DNA of 64,000 nucleotides from Planctomyces sp. (lineage in GTDB: Bacteria; Planctomycetota; Planctomycetia; Planctomycetales; Planctomycetaceae). The stretch is taken from the NCBI GenBank assembly GCA_016795105.1, contig JAEUIH010000001.1, positions 176,356 through 240,355 of the forward strand, in the 5' to 3' direction. The notes beneath the pieces are model-generated. The model was not told the origin of the DNA and ran no database searches. It saw only the letters and a list, made by a program, of their open reading frames with translations. This document shows positions 18,910 to 27,067 of this stretch, one piece after another (position 1 is the first letter of the stretch; the number at the start of each line of letters is the position of its first letter). The position numbers and the translations under genes are program-made.

Positions 18910-18983
18910 GGGCGGAGAATCGGGCGGAGAATCGGGCGGAGAATCGGGCGGAGAATCGGGCGGAGAATCGGGCGGAGAATCGG
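18910..18983. repeat. 12-bp tandem repeat, GGGCGGAGAATC x6
   Basis: Six complete copies of GGGCGGAGAATC (18910-18981) and the beginning of a seventh, which runs straight into a family A hairpin. The junction shares GGGCGGA with the hairpin's GCGGACGG, suggesting that the tandem grew from the hairpin edge. Confidence 0.95.
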
Positions 18984-19012
18984 GCGGACGGCACTCGGAG
19001 AGTGCCTGCTAC
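18984..19012 (-). repeat. REP-like family A, single copy
   Basis: Single 29-base copy in the inverted orientation with stem GGCACTC/GAGTGCC, loop GGA, ending CTAC (GTAG on the other strand). It is 91 bases upstream of the DUF1501 start at 19104. Confidence 0.9.
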
Positions 19013-19103
19013 TTTGGGGGCGGCCTTGTGCTGGGTGAAGTTGGGTTGGTAGCATGATGAGTGTCATGAGTGGCAAGGGCATGTCTGGGAGTGAGGGATT
19101 CAG

Positions 19104-20600
19104 ATGCGATTTCGTCGGCACGCTCAGAATCATCGGTCTCCGTTGAATCGTCGTGACGCAATGTTGCGGATGGGTTCCGTCGTCGGAAGCGGGCTCACTC
19201 TTCAGCAACTTCTGGCAGCTGAACGCACGACCGCCCAGCAGGACTCGGCACGGACCGCGACTGCCGAACAGAGTGTACCGGGGACTCACAAGGGCAAGGC
19301 GAAGTCGTGTATCTTCCTGTTCATGTGGGGCGGCCAGCCTCAGCAGGACATGTGGGATATGAAGCCGGATGCACCTGTTGGTATCCGCAGCCCGTTTCGT
19401 CCAGTCCAGACAAATGTGCCGGGACTGCAGCTCAGCGATCAGCTACCTCTCACGGCTCGACACGCGGATCGTCTTGCCATCATTCGTTCACTGACCCATT
19501 CGGCCACTGACCATGGTGTGTCGGTTTATCATACGCTGACCGGCCGAGCCATGGTGCCTCCGCGAACATTTCCATCGAACGGTCGACGACGAACGGACTT
19601 TCCTTCCGTCGGCTCAATGTTCTCATATCTCGGCGAGCCAACGACGACTCCAGCAAGCTTCACGATCCCGCGACCCGTCGCACATGACGGATTGTTCTAT
19701 GCCGGAACGCACGCCGGGTTTCTCGGTGCACCATACGACCCCGTGGAGATTGGTCAGGTCTTCAATCATGTTCAGGCCGGTCCTCGATCAGATCCTCCCT
19801 CAATTCCGCTGACACTTCCGGACGACGTCAGCCTCGCGAGACTCAAAGCACGACGAGGTCTGCGAGAACTTCTGGAAGCATCGGACCGAATGGCTCAGAA
19901 GTCCGGCGCACCAGGTCCACCTGGCAGCACAGAGACGTTTCAGAGATCATATGAATCTGCGTTTCAGTTGTTGCATTCAGCCAATGTGCGGGAAGCACTG
20001 GACCTGAGTGGTGAGCCGTCAAACGTCCGAGAGTTGTATGGGCGCAATGAGTACGGAGACAGTTTCCTGACGGCTCGCCGACTCATCGAAGCTGGTGTTC
20101 GAATTGTGACGGTCAACTGGATGTTCATCACACCTGCCGCAAAAGTCTACAATGTCTGGGATGCTCATGGCGGTCTGAATGATCTGGAACACGGGCAAAC
20201 CGGGTACGGAATGCTGAGGGCCAACTACTGTCTGCCGTCATTTGATCGAGCCTTTTCAGCTCTGCTGACAGACCTTACAGAACACGGGCTCCTGGATGAA
20301 ACCGTCGTTGCCTGCGCCGGGGAATTTGGACGAACTCCGACGATCAACGGCAACAATGGACGCGATCACTGGCCATTTTGTTATTCGGCGGTGCTTGCAG
20401 GCGGAGGAGTGCAGGGGGGAGCCATTTATGGCTCCAGCGATAAACAGGCCGCGTACGTGAAAGAGAACCCTGTCACGCCTGGTGACTACCTCGCAACAGT
20501 CTGCGCCGCATGTGGGCTTGATCCGGCAACCGAGGTGCATGATCTGGACGGAAGGCCCTATCGAATCTGCGACGGCGAACCCATCTCAGCCATTTTGTAG
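19104..20600 (+). CDS. DUF1501 domain-containing Tat-exported protein
   Basis: 498-residue DUF1501 protein, diverged from the copies at 3776 and 58443. The twin-arginine region is LNRRDAMLRMG (residues 14-24). CIFLFMWGGQPQQDMWDMKPDAP replaces the usual DSFDPKP version. VVACAGEFGRTPTINGNNGRDHW and the C-terminal DLDGRPYRICDGEPI ending are characteristic of the subgroup with an RDHWP motif. It stands alone, with no DUF1549/DUF1553 partner next to it. It is downstream of the acid-catabolic genes but separated from them by 626 bases of repeats, so co-transcription is doubtful. Reaction unknown. Confidence 0.92.
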   Translation: MRFRRHAQNHRSPLNRRDAMLRMGSVVGSGLTLQQLLAAERTTAQQDSARTATAEQSVPGTHKGKAKSCIFLFMWGGQPQQDMWDMKPDAPVGIRSPFRPVQTNVPGLQLSDQLPLTARHADRLAIIRSLTHSATDHGVSVYHTLTGRAMVPPRTFPSNGRRRTDFPSVGSMFSYLGEPTTTPASFTIPRPVAHDGLFYAGTHAGFLGAPYDPVEIGQVFNHVQAGPRSDPPSIPLTLPDDVSLARLKARRGLRELLEASDRMAQKSGAPGPPGSTETFQRSYESAFQLLHSANVREALDLSGEPSNVRELYGRNEYGDSFLTARRLIEAGVRIVTVNWMFITPAAKVYNVWDAHGGLNDLEHGQTGYGMLRANYCLPSFDRAFSALLTDLTEHGLLDETVVACAGEFGRTPTINGNNGRDHWPFCYSAVLAGGGVQGGAIYGSSDKQAAYVKENPVTPGDYLATVCAACGLDPATEVHDLDGRPYRICDGEPISAIL

Positions 20601-20928
20601 ATATCGATTTCCCCAAAGTACTCATCACGCTCCGCCGTGATGTCGAACCCAGGCAACGTCTGCCATGAACGCACCCAGGGACTCGTCATCACGACGGAGC
20701 GTGATGAGTACTTTGAGGGGCACTCCAGCCAGGCAACGACTGCCATCAAAGGACGCAACCTCGAAGCAATTTCTGTGGAACACATTTATCCCGGTGAGAG
20801 GTTTCGCTGATTTGTCAATAAAAGTTGTTTGTGAGTTCCAGGATTTCTCATTGTGGGGCGAATTCCACAGCGCGGTTATTTGCCGTCAGGCCTGAGGTGG
20901 CTGAAGAGCTTTCCGAGTGGAGAATTTG
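20601..20928. other. intergenic region with family B inverted pair
   Basis: 328 bases. A family B pair occupies 20618-20711. The rest holds no gene. ACCTCGAAGCAATTTCTGTG near 20758 recurs with one change near 21721, so a further repeated segment accompanies family B on its right side. GGAG at 20919-20922 is the ribosome site for the next gene. Confidence 0.7.
20618..20711. repeat. REP-like family B inverted pair (REPIN-like)
   Basis: A forward hairpin (20618-20642: GTACT, stem CATCACG/CGTGATG) and an inverted one (20687-20711, ending GATGAGTAC) flank a 44-base spacer. The arrangement of two inverted palindromes with a short spacer is the one described for REP doublets. It lies 17 bases after the DUF1501 stop and may serve as its transcript end. 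Confidence 0.88.
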
Positions 20929-21555
20929 ATGTCAACGATTAAGCCTGAAGTCGCTACCGATTCTTCGCTTACGACAAGATCGCTTACGACAAGAATTGTT
21001 GCCCTGTCTCTGTTGTATCTGGCCATCTACGCAGCTGTCAGTTGGGCGGACTTGTTTACCACGAAGCTCGCACTGCAACAGCCAAACACCGTCGAGGGCA
21101 ACGTCTACGCGGTCGGCGATGAGGGGTATTCGGCCGCGAAGGCGTGGACTATTACAGCAGTTGGGGTACTGTTCATTTTGCCATTTTTGGTATTTGGACT
21201 CGTTGCTGCTCGGCGTGTTTCGGATCGGTGGTTGCGGCATCCGATCCGTTCGTTCGGCAAGTTCTATGTCAACCCCTTCTCCAGCAGAGTGATTGACCGT
21301 TCGCCATTACACATGCTGAGTTTCGTTATTGCCTTCCCTTTACTCCGATTGCTCGCTGCCGGCAACAACTGGCTAATTTTCGAGACCGGAACTGGGCCTC
21401 TCGGGTGGCTGGTAGGTCAGGTTTCGAACGCCACCAATCCGACTCTCGGATTCTGGTTGGTTTTAGGCCCGCTCTTCTATCTGCTTGCGTTTGCTTGCTC
21501 GCCGCTTGCCGTGTCTGTCCTTCGACGGTTTGGGGCAGGAAGCCAGGAAGCATAA
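20929..21555 (+). CDS. hypothetical membrane protein, DUF5658-like motif
   Basis: About 208 residues with hydrophobic segments near residues 24-45, 75-95, 125-145 and 170-195. The segment WADLFTTKLALQQPNTVEGNVYA resembles the Asp-x-x-Thr ... Glu-x-Asn pattern of DUF5658 membrane proteins, but the match is by eye. A GTG 12 bases upstream is possible, but GGAG at 20919-20922 fits the ATG at 20929. A perfect 15-base tandem duplication (20965-20994) adds five residues (SLTTR twice) near the N-terminus. First gene of the accessory island. Function unknown. Confidence 0.7.
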   Translation: MSTIKPEVATDSSLTTRSLTTRIVALSLLYLAIYAAVSWADLFTTKLALQQPNTVEGNVYAVGDEGYSAAKAWTITAVGVLFILPFLVFGLVAARRVSDRWLRHPIRSFGKFYVNPFSSRVIDRSPLHMLSFVIAFPLLRLLAAGNNWLIFETGTGPLGWLVGQVSNATNPTLGFWLVLGPLFYLLAFACSPLAVSVLRRFGAGSQEA

Positions 21556-21898
21556 CGGCCTGCCGAACCGGGGGCTCTGTCGCCAATTGAGGCGATGCAG
21601 CGGGCGGCTCGTGATATGTGACGCCAGGATGCCAGGGACGGATCAGTGCGTCATTCATCACGACGGAGCGTGGTGAGTACTTTGGGGTGCACGCAGGGCT
21701 TGTCAACCGAAATCGGCCTGACCTCGAAGCGATTTCTGTGAGGGTCAGGAACAAGCCCGGATTCTGCTGGACTGCAGTCGCCCGCAATACTTGCCCTACG
21801 TAGACTGTGGAACTCGGCAGCATTCCTGCGGGTATGTCGCCCAGAGGAGCGAAGCACGCGCGGGGGTGCGGTGGTTTATTTCAGAGGTTCGGCGAAAC
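21556..21898. other. intergenic region with family B remnant
   Basis: 343 bases without a convincing gene. A degenerate family B hairpin is at 21656-21680 (one stem mismatch, CATCACG against CGTGGTG), followed by the CTCGAAGCGATTTCTGTG segment shared with 20758. I found no attC-like palindrome. Confidence 0.6.
21656..21680 (-). repeat. REP-like family B hairpin, degenerate
   Basis: CATCACGACGGAGCGTGGTG followed by AGTAC. One stem pair is broken. Single copy, preceded by CCAGGATGCCAGGGAC, related to the spacer sequence seen in other family B pairs. Confidence 0.75.
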
Positions 21899-22114
21899 AT
21901 GAATCAGGCAATGGTCGCCATCGGAATGTCGATTGTCGTCTTGGGTCTAATCGTCGAGTTTGTTGCAATTGCTGCTATGGCGTTCTATCCGATTCGTCGC
22001 CTGCTTCCATTAAAGTCTCCCATTCAGTTGCAATCAGCTGGCTGCGCTGCTTTCTTTCTCGGAGTCGTCACGCTGTTTCTCGCTCGGCTCTTTACGGCAG
22101 CACAACCAGATTGA
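21899..22114 (+). CDS. small two-helix membrane protein
   Basis: 71 residues with two predicted membrane helices (about residues 5-30 and 47-66) joined by a basic loop (YPIRRLLPLKSP). No family recognised. The ATG at 21899 is chosen because it starts directly before the first helix; the longer upstream frame has no membrane or domain character. The next gene starts 9 bases after its stop, so the two are probably co-transcribed. Confidence 0.6.
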   Translation: MNQAMVAIGMSIVVLGLIVEFVAIAAMAFYPIRRLLPLKSPIQLQSAGCAAFFLGVVTLFLARLFTAAQPD

Positions 22115-22123
22115 GTTTAGAGT

Positions 22124-22798
22124 ATGAGTGACGACGCCGACCTTATACCTGTCTTTATACCTTCGCTTTCTGCGGTTCTGATCGCGGCAGAGGACACAAA
22201 GGGCGAACCGCTCACGAATGACGAGGTGCTCTCGATACGCGACAGTGCTGTTTGCATCATGATGACCCCGTCGGATGTGGCAAAGCTGGCTGAATCTCGT
22301 GGCTACGACGACATTGATCCGGAAAACTGCTGGTATGAATGGCAGATGCTGCGTCGAGAACTCGACCGGAAACCGGATCTCGACCCAGGTGCTCGCGTCG
22401 ATATGTTCATCGCGTCTGACCCTGCGTATGAAGAGTGTGTCGCGAAGGCACGCGGAACGCTTGATCAGTTTCGAGAGATGCTTCCCCGGTTTGCGTCATC
22501 TTCGTGCCTGATCAAAACGAAACTGGATGACGGTCAGAGCAGCGGTTTCGTGTGGCTGTTTAAGACAACAATTGCGAGTCATGGATTCATCGCTGAATTG
22601 TTTGAGGTTCCGCCGTCGGTTTCACTGTTGCAGGTTGGCCAGGTGTTCAATATCTCTGACGCGGATGTCGTCGACTGGATGATTAACGACGACGGAACTC
22701 TGCACGGTGGGTTTTCATTACGATACCATCGTGCAAAACTTCCTGCTGAAGAACGGGTGGCGTTTGATGAATACGTTGGCGTCACAAAGTACGTGTAA
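22124..22798 (+). CDS. DUF2314 domain-containing protein
   Basis: 224 residues with no signal or membrane segment. The C-terminal half matches the DUF2314 pattern: SGFVWLFKTTIASHGFIAELFEVPPS, LLQVGQVFNISDADVVDWMINDDGTLHGGFSLRY. The N-terminal part (LIPVFIPSLSAVLIAAEDTKGEPLTNDEVLSIRDSA) is a common leader in such proteins. DUF2314 is of unknown function and often found among small orphan or immunity-like genes. It follows the small membrane protein by 9 bases. Confidence 0.8.
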   Translation: MSDDADLIPVFIPSLSAVLIAAEDTKGEPLTNDEVLSIRDSAVCIMMTPSDVAKLAESRGYDDIDPENCWYEWQMLRRELDRKPDLDPGARVDMFIASDPAYEECVAKARGTLDQFREMLPRFASSSCLIKTKLDDGQSSGFVWLFKTTIASHGFIAELFEVPPSVSLLQVGQVFNISDADVVDWMINDDGTLHGGFSLRYHRAKLPAEERVAFDEYVGVTKYV

Positions 22799-22948
22799 GC
22801 CAGTAAGATCGCAGAGTTGGATATCATTGAACTTCATGACGCAACCTCATGATATCTCCTATGAGTCCATACCGAAATGGCATGCGTGCTGACGCGCAGG
22901 ATCCGAATTGAGATTTGGGCTGTTTTTTTGTGAGCGGGAGAACTTAAT
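22799..22948. other. short intergenic region with inverted repeat
   Basis: GATATCAT at about 22821 pairs with ATGATATC at about 22849 across a 20-base loop. There is no T-run, so I do not call a terminator. GGGAG at 22936-22940 is the ribosome site for the DUF4419 gene. Confidence 0.4.
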
Positions 22949-24061
22949 GTGAGTAAAGCCCCCATGTCCACAACGTTCAAAGTCTCGAATGTTGCCGCGG
23001 CGACTGAACCGCTGCGGGAGCTACCATATCCGGAAGCTCTCGCCAATTTTCTTTGCGGACCTGTCGAATCATGTTCAAGACATCAGGGAAAACTTGTCGC
23101 CAATGTTTACTCACATCCGTTGATTGCAACTTTACACGGTGGATTTGCGACTCACCGGCCCGTCACTCTATCGCCTGACATTGTCTGGCTCACCATTACT
23201 CAGGGTTTCGCGACACACATCAACCAGAACGCCGAATCTCTTCGTCGTAAGTTCGTGTCGCACGACGGTCAGTTAACGATCAAGGTGCGTCGGGATGACT
23301 TCATCAAAGGCTCTCCAGAGAATCCATGGCCTGAGGTGTTCTCTGAGTTTTCTCAGAACATTCATGATTATATCGGTGACGCTTACGACTTGATTGTCGC
23401 TGATTTCTCGACAACCGGTCCTGTGGAGCGGGCGGCCTCGGAAGTTGTGCTGCTGGATTCCATGCAGACTTACTTCGAGTATGAGGTGTATACAATCTGT
23501 GGAATTCCCAAAATCACATTGGAAGGAACCGTTGCCGATTGGAAGTCCATCGCTTCGCGCCTTGAGAAGTTCTCTGAATTTGGACTGAGTTGGTGGGTCG
23601 ACACATTGAGACCCATCATCAAGCAGTTTGTAGATGCTGTTTCCGGTAATGTGGACAGGAGATTCTGGGATTCTATCTATAAATTCCTGGGACCAGAAGG
23701 AAGCGGTTCCCCTTACGTCACCGGCTGGGTCAACGGATTCTTTCCCTACCTCAGAGACAAGTCCGGGACCTTGCATCGCAATCAATGGATCGATGCTCCA
23801 CAATCGAGGAAAGGTCCGTCCCGCGAGGCGCTTCCGAACACAGCATCCCGCGCCCCGTTTAAGTGGTTCGTTGGCACTCCATTTGAAACCATCATGTATG
23901 AGATGGAGTTCATTGGAGGTCTAATCGGTGTTGCTCAATGTCCAGACTCCCTTTCGCTTCGCCCCGAAATAGGCTGGGCAGTCCGAGAGACTAAGACGCG
24001 GACGGCCTCTTACCGATTTCGTCCATGGATTGACGACCTCGATAGGTTTTCGGTGCTCTAA
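22949..24061 (+). CDS. DUF4419 domain-containing protein
   Basis: 370-residue protein matching DUF4419 along its length. Visible signatures are HPLIATLHGGFATHRPVTLSPDIVWLTITQGFATHINQNAESLRRKFV (about 55-100), FSTTGPVERAASEVVLLDSMQTYFEYEV, GIPKITLEGTVADWKSI, and ITGW-like VTGWVNGFFPYL. The domain is widespread in fungi and sporadic in bacteria, and its function is unknown. The start is GTG with GGGAG eight bases upstream; the ATG two bases earlier runs straight into a stop. No signal peptide. It sits among unrelated orphan genes, so context does not help. Confidence 0.85.
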   Translation: MSKAPMSTTFKVSNVAAATEPLRELPYPEALANFLCGPVESCSRHQGKLVANVYSHPLIATLHGGFATHRPVTLSPDIVWLTITQGFATHINQNAESLRRKFVSHDGQLTIKVRRDDFIKGSPENPWPEVFSEFSQNIHDYIGDAYDLIVADFSTTGPVERAASEVVLLDSMQTYFEYEVYTICGIPKITLEGTVADWKSIASRLEKFSEFGLSWWVDTLRPIIKQFVDAVSGNVDRRFWDSIYKFLGPEGSGSPYVTGWVNGFFPYLRDKSGTLHRNQWIDAPQSRKGPSREALPNTASRAPFKWFVGTPFETIMYEMEFIGGLIGVAQCPDSLSLRPEIGWAVRETKTRTASYRFRPWIDDLDRFSVL

Positions 24062-24272
24062 ATTTTTCCGCAAGCTGCGCTCCGGATACCAAACTCAGAA
24101 CAGTGATCCAGCATGATTCGTAAAAAGTGAACGCAGAGTCGCAAAGACGCAAGGACGCAGAGAAGGCAGCAAAACCACGGATCGATTCTCTGCGCCTCTG
24201 CGCCTCCCCGTCTCTGCGTTCAATTTCTCACGTCACGTGCGATAGCCCATCAACAGCCCATTAAGACTTCAA
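24062..24272. other. intergenic region with family D repeat
   Basis: Bases 24128-24231 carry the widely seen CGCAGAG / CGCAAAG direct-repeat element and its inverted partner CTCTGCG. No gene is visible. Flanks are A/T-richer and may hold the promoter of the next small gene. Confidence 0.6.
24128..24231. repeat. repeat family D, CGCAGAG-type inverted element
   Basis: Left arm GAACGCAGAGTCGC AAAGACGCAAGGACGC AGAG, right arm CTCTGCGCCTCTGCGCC TCCCCGTCTCTGCGTTC. The arms are complementary in outline and separated by about 35 bases. A related single arm occurs at 25430-25455 (GACGCGAAGACGCAGAGAAAG). Confidence 0.8.
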
Positions 24273-24623
24273 ATGTTTTTCCGATGGCTGATCTGGAGGA
24301 TCGCATTACCTCTTTTGGTCATCGGAACAATCACTTGCACGATGTGGGGAACGAGATATGAGGGAGTTTTCGGCGTCCTTGCCTGGGTTGGCTTTGTGAT
24401 TCATCTGGCTGTGACATGGACATTCAGTAAGACCCACGCTCTGGATACCGGTTCCGTTTTGTTTCTACGCTGCGTGTTCGCAGCAATCGCCGAACTCAGT
24501 GAATCACATCGACGCGAACCGGCTCTCCACGTATCTTTGGCAATTGGTTTCGTTTTGATGTACGCAATCTGCAGCTATGTTGGAAGAATCCGTGTTGAGG
24601 GTGTTGCAGCTGCTACTGGTTAG
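24273..24623 (+). CDS. hypothetical membrane protein
   Basis: 116 residues with three or four hydrophobic segments (about 5-24, 30-50, 60-75, 84-105). No family recognised. It begins MFFRWLIWRIALP, a typical positive-inside start. The neighbouring gene at 24701 also encodes a small membrane protein. Function unknown. Confidence 0.55.
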   Translation: MFFRWLIWRIALPLLVIGTITCTMWGTRYEGVFGVLAWVGFVIHLAVTWTFSKTHALDTGSVLFLRCVFAAIAELSESHRREPALHVSLAIGFVLMYAICSYVGRIRVEGVAAATG

Positions 24624-24700
24624 CTATCAGACAGCAACACATCTGACTCCAACGTCAACGGCCATTGACGTGATGCTACAAACGAAATGAGCTTTACCAG

Positions 24701-25219
24701 ATGGGGTTGCACCGTCTCACGTTCGATGTCGCTCGCAAGCTTGTCAGCACCGTTCTTCAGTTACTGGGCTACCGACAAACAGATAACCGAGGCTTGCTCA
24801 CACTTCGTGTCATTCTCAATGTGGCCGCAGTAACCACCGGCGCATTGTGGTTTCTGTCAACCACCCACGTCATTCTGGCGGATATTGGGAACAATGCCAA
24901 AGCACTGCGAGGAATCGGATTCTTCTCTTCCCCAAAGGGAATAGCGGTCTGTCTTATTGATCGTGCTTCGATCACAAATTCGGTTGAAGTCATTGACGTA
25001 ACCGCGAGTCCCAGCCGCTGGGACTGGGACGCAATGCAGCAGCCATTCGACAACAAGTGGACGTTCTTTGGCTTGTCCGTCTGGTTTCGTACTCGCCAGT
25101 GCTTCATGATGGTTGCAGCAAAGTACAGCACCGTACTTGTTCTCCTGATGTGCGGTATAGTGCTCCTTGAATGGACAACGAAACGATGTGTGGTCGGACA
25201 ACGGACTCAGGATGGATGA
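24701..25219 (+). CDS. hypothetical membrane protein
   Basis: 172 residues with membrane segments near 36-58 and 138-158. The loop between them, of about 80 residues, contains VCLIDRASITNSVEVIDVTASPSRWDWDAMQQPFDNKW and is presumably exported. No family recognised. No clear ribosome site before the ATG. Confidence 0.5.
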   Translation: MGLHRLTFDVARKLVSTVLQLLGYRQTDNRGLLTLRVILNVAAVTTGALWFLSTTHVILADIGNNAKALRGIGFFSSPKGIAVCLIDRASITNSVEVIDVTASPSRWDWDAMQQPFDNKWTFFGLSVWFRTRQCFMMVAAKYSTVLVLLMCGIVLLEWTTKRCVVGQRTQDG

Positions 25220-25621
25220 ATTTGCAAAGCAACACTATCGCGGTTGAGATGAAGTCGCAGGCTTTAACCGCGGATCCCGCGGATGAGTCGCAGGACTGGA
25301 GCGATTGTCGAACCCCTTGCCTTCTTCGTACTCGTGCTCAGTGAAACGGTACTCGTACTCGAAAAGAACGCTGCTGACCGCACCGCGTTCCGAACATGAG
25401 AGCCGAACGGTTTGTCGGAAAAGGTACCGCAGTGACGCGAAGACGCAGAGAAAGCTGGCAAAATCGAGTACGAGTACCGCGTTGCTGAGTACGAATACGA
25501 AGGAACTGCATTTCAGGGTTGCAGTGCGAGTCAGCCCCGACGAGGTTTCACAACAAAGCCGGGGATCGCCGCCGAGCAGCGAACCCCGAAAGCGATCTTG
25601 AATCTCAAGTTTGAATTTGCC
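25220..25621. other. intergenic region with MITE-like inverted repeat
   Basis: 400 bases, dominated by the inverted-repeat element at 25325-25501. Small minus-strand frames here are translations of that element. A TTG at 25598 is a possible alternative start for the following gene. Confidence 0.6.
25325..25501. repeat. MITE-like element with ~41-bp terminal inverted repeats
   Basis: The left end TTCGTACTCGTGCTCAG..GGTACTCGTACTCGAAAA (25325-25365) is complementary, with a few mismatches, to the right end AAATCGAGTACGAGTACC..CTGAGTACGAATACGAA (25461-25501). The 95-base interior contains a family D fragment. At 177 bases without coding capacity this has the size and shape of a miniature inverted-repeat element, or of a structured intergenic repeat. 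Confidence 0.75.
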
Positions 25622-25939
25622 ATGCTCATAGCCCAATGGACGATTTCACTTTTACTAATCGCATTATCGACGTATATCAGCCTTGGGCAGTGGTGGGCGA
25701 TGTACTGGATCCCGAAGAAGCGAAACGCACTGGGCCAACCTCGCAACTATTCGATGATTCCGTTGGTTGGTGGCGTCCTCGGTGCGATTGGCTGCTGGCT
25801 CGCTCCCGCGCCGTCCGTCAGGAGCCTTTGGTGGCTGCCGTTAATCTTTGACCCAGGCTGTGTGCTGCTCTTTGGTTCGTTGGTGGTTTTCCTGACCATC
25901 GAAGGCATCGAGAGAATGCGAATGTCCGGAAGAAAGTGA
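25622..25939 (+). CDS. hypothetical membrane protein
   Basis: 105 residues from the ATG at 25622 (113 if the TTG at 25598 is used). Three hydrophobic segments (about 4-22, 45-62, 72-92) surround a basic loop YWIPKKRNALGQPRNYSMIP. The segment GGVLGAIGCWLAPAP is reminiscent of small Imm-type membrane proteins, but I cannot assign a family. No convincing ribosome site for either start. Confidence 0.55.
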   Translation: MLIAQWTISLLLIALSTYISLGQWWAMYWIPKKRNALGQPRNYSMIPLVGGVLGAIGCWLAPAPSVRSLWWLPLIFDPGCVLLFGSLVVFLTIEGIERMRMSGRK

Positions 25940-26019
25940 GTAAGAGAATCGAACTGAGTGCTTTAATTGTTCATGTGGAACAGACTGATGAATGCTTGCC
26001 ACGCACATGGAGGTGAATC

Positions 26020-26658
26020 ATGAATCGGATGATAGTCATTTTTCTCGTAACCGCATTCTTTGTTGGCCAGGATGCGGTCGGCCCTGAACTGCCGGAGACT
26101 CGCGTGATGTTCCTTGATCCGATTGCGGGTCCCCGGAACCTCGCCGTTGGGGAGGCTTGTTTTGGGCGAAAAGGTGTTGAATCGTGGGAAGCAATCGATG
26201 ATGGACATCGAATGCGACAGGCAGGAGAAGAGATCGGCGCCATTTCTCACTGGAAGCGTCTGGCGATTCGATATCAGGAAACCGACGTTGAAGCTGCCTG
26301 TGCGGCACTCGACAACGTTGCTGCTCTTTATTCGAATCGCGGGGAAAAGGCGGCAGCCGTGTCTTACTACAAACTGCTTCTGGCAGTCGGGAGTTCTTCG
26401 GAAGGTTATGCCCCTTACTCCGCCTGCAGACATTTGTCAGATTTGTACGTTGAACTCGACAATATCGACGAATCTCTCCGGTTTGCTCGCATGGCGCAAT
26501 GTCAATGCTCCTACCCTGCCATGCTCTTCTGTGGAGTCGGGCGAATGAGTGAGGAGTATGCGATTGATCGACGGATAGAGGCCCTTTCAGCAGCGAAACT
26601 CACTCGATCCAAAGTAGCCCTCAAAACAATCAAGACCAGCGGAACTATTGAACGCTGA
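26020..26658 (+). CDS. hypothetical exported protein with TPR-like repeats
   Basis: 212 residues. An N-terminal hydrophobic segment (MIVIFLVTAFFVGQDAVG) looks like a signal peptide. The middle (about 70-165) has helix pairs such as AGEEIGAISHWKRLAIRYQ, DVEAACAALDNVAALYSNRGEKAAAVSYYKLLLAV and LSDLYVELDNIDESLRFARMA, consistent with tetratricopeptide-type repeats. An excellent GGAGGTGA ribosome site lies at about 26009-26016. The role is probably protein-protein interaction; no partner is evident. Confidence 0.7.
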   Translation: MNRMIVIFLVTAFFVGQDAVGPELPETRVMFLDPIAGPRNLAVGEACFGRKGVESWEAIDDGHRMRQAGEEIGAISHWKRLAIRYQETDVEAACAALDNVAALYSNRGEKAAAVSYYKLLLAVGSSSEGYAPYSACRHLSDLYVELDNIDESLRFARMAQCQCSYPAMLFCGVGRMSEEYAIDRRIEALSAAKLTRSKVALKTIKTSGTIER

Positions 26659-26824
26659 ACCCCGTCTATGCCAAATATGCTGGGTTAGGGCCATCCCGGC
26701 AACATAGGCCGCGAAGCTTGATCCGAAGAAGGATGATTCGTTAGATCTTTACATTGATACCACGCACATGCAGAAGAGCAGGAAGTCTTTGTTTATTGGA
26801 ACGGTTTAGGTCAAGAAGTCTTTT

Positions 26825-27067
26825 GTGAGCTTCCACTTGATGCCGGTTTATCTGAACCCCGAACTCCTTGACGGGATGTCGCCGGAACTGAAACGTCGAA
26901 TGCAGGGTAAGCCCTGTTTCACCTTCGCCGAGATCGACAAACGGCTGTCTAAGGAGTTGTCGGTACTCACGAAGGCGGGCTTCGCCAGCTACAAAGAACA
27001 GGGGTTCGTACTACTAACAGTTGAATTCTTTCCGAGCCGCAAGGATTCTGAACGGCGAGTAACGTAA
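26825..27067 (+). CDS. small hypothetical protein, 3' end overwritten by a repeat
   Basis: 80 residues from GTG (75 from the ATG at 26840, which begins MPVYLNPELLDG). The core, MSPELKRRMQGKPCFTFAEIDKRLSKELSVLTKAGFASYKEQGF, looks like genuine coding sequence of a small conserved family I cannot name. From about codon 61 onward the sequence is the right end of repeat C (27004-27252), so the native C-terminus has probably been replaced. In-frame TAG lies 13 bases before the GTG. It may be a decaying gene. Confidence 0.45.
   Translation: MSFHLMPVYLNPELLDGMSPELKRRMQGKPCFTFAEIDKRLSKELSVLTKAGFASYKEQGFVLLTVEFFPSRKDSERRVT

Larger units (their letters stand above)
18478..19103. other. 626-base repeat island without genes
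   Basis: No credible gene. Four different repeats sit side by side: the ~250-base family C element (18507-18757), a family B hairpin with spacer (18863-18908), a 12-base tandem array (18910-18983) and a single family A hairpin (18984-19012). Open frames here are translations of repeats. The remaining sequence upstream of 19104 should hold the DUF1501 promoter, which I could not identify. Confidence 0.8.
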
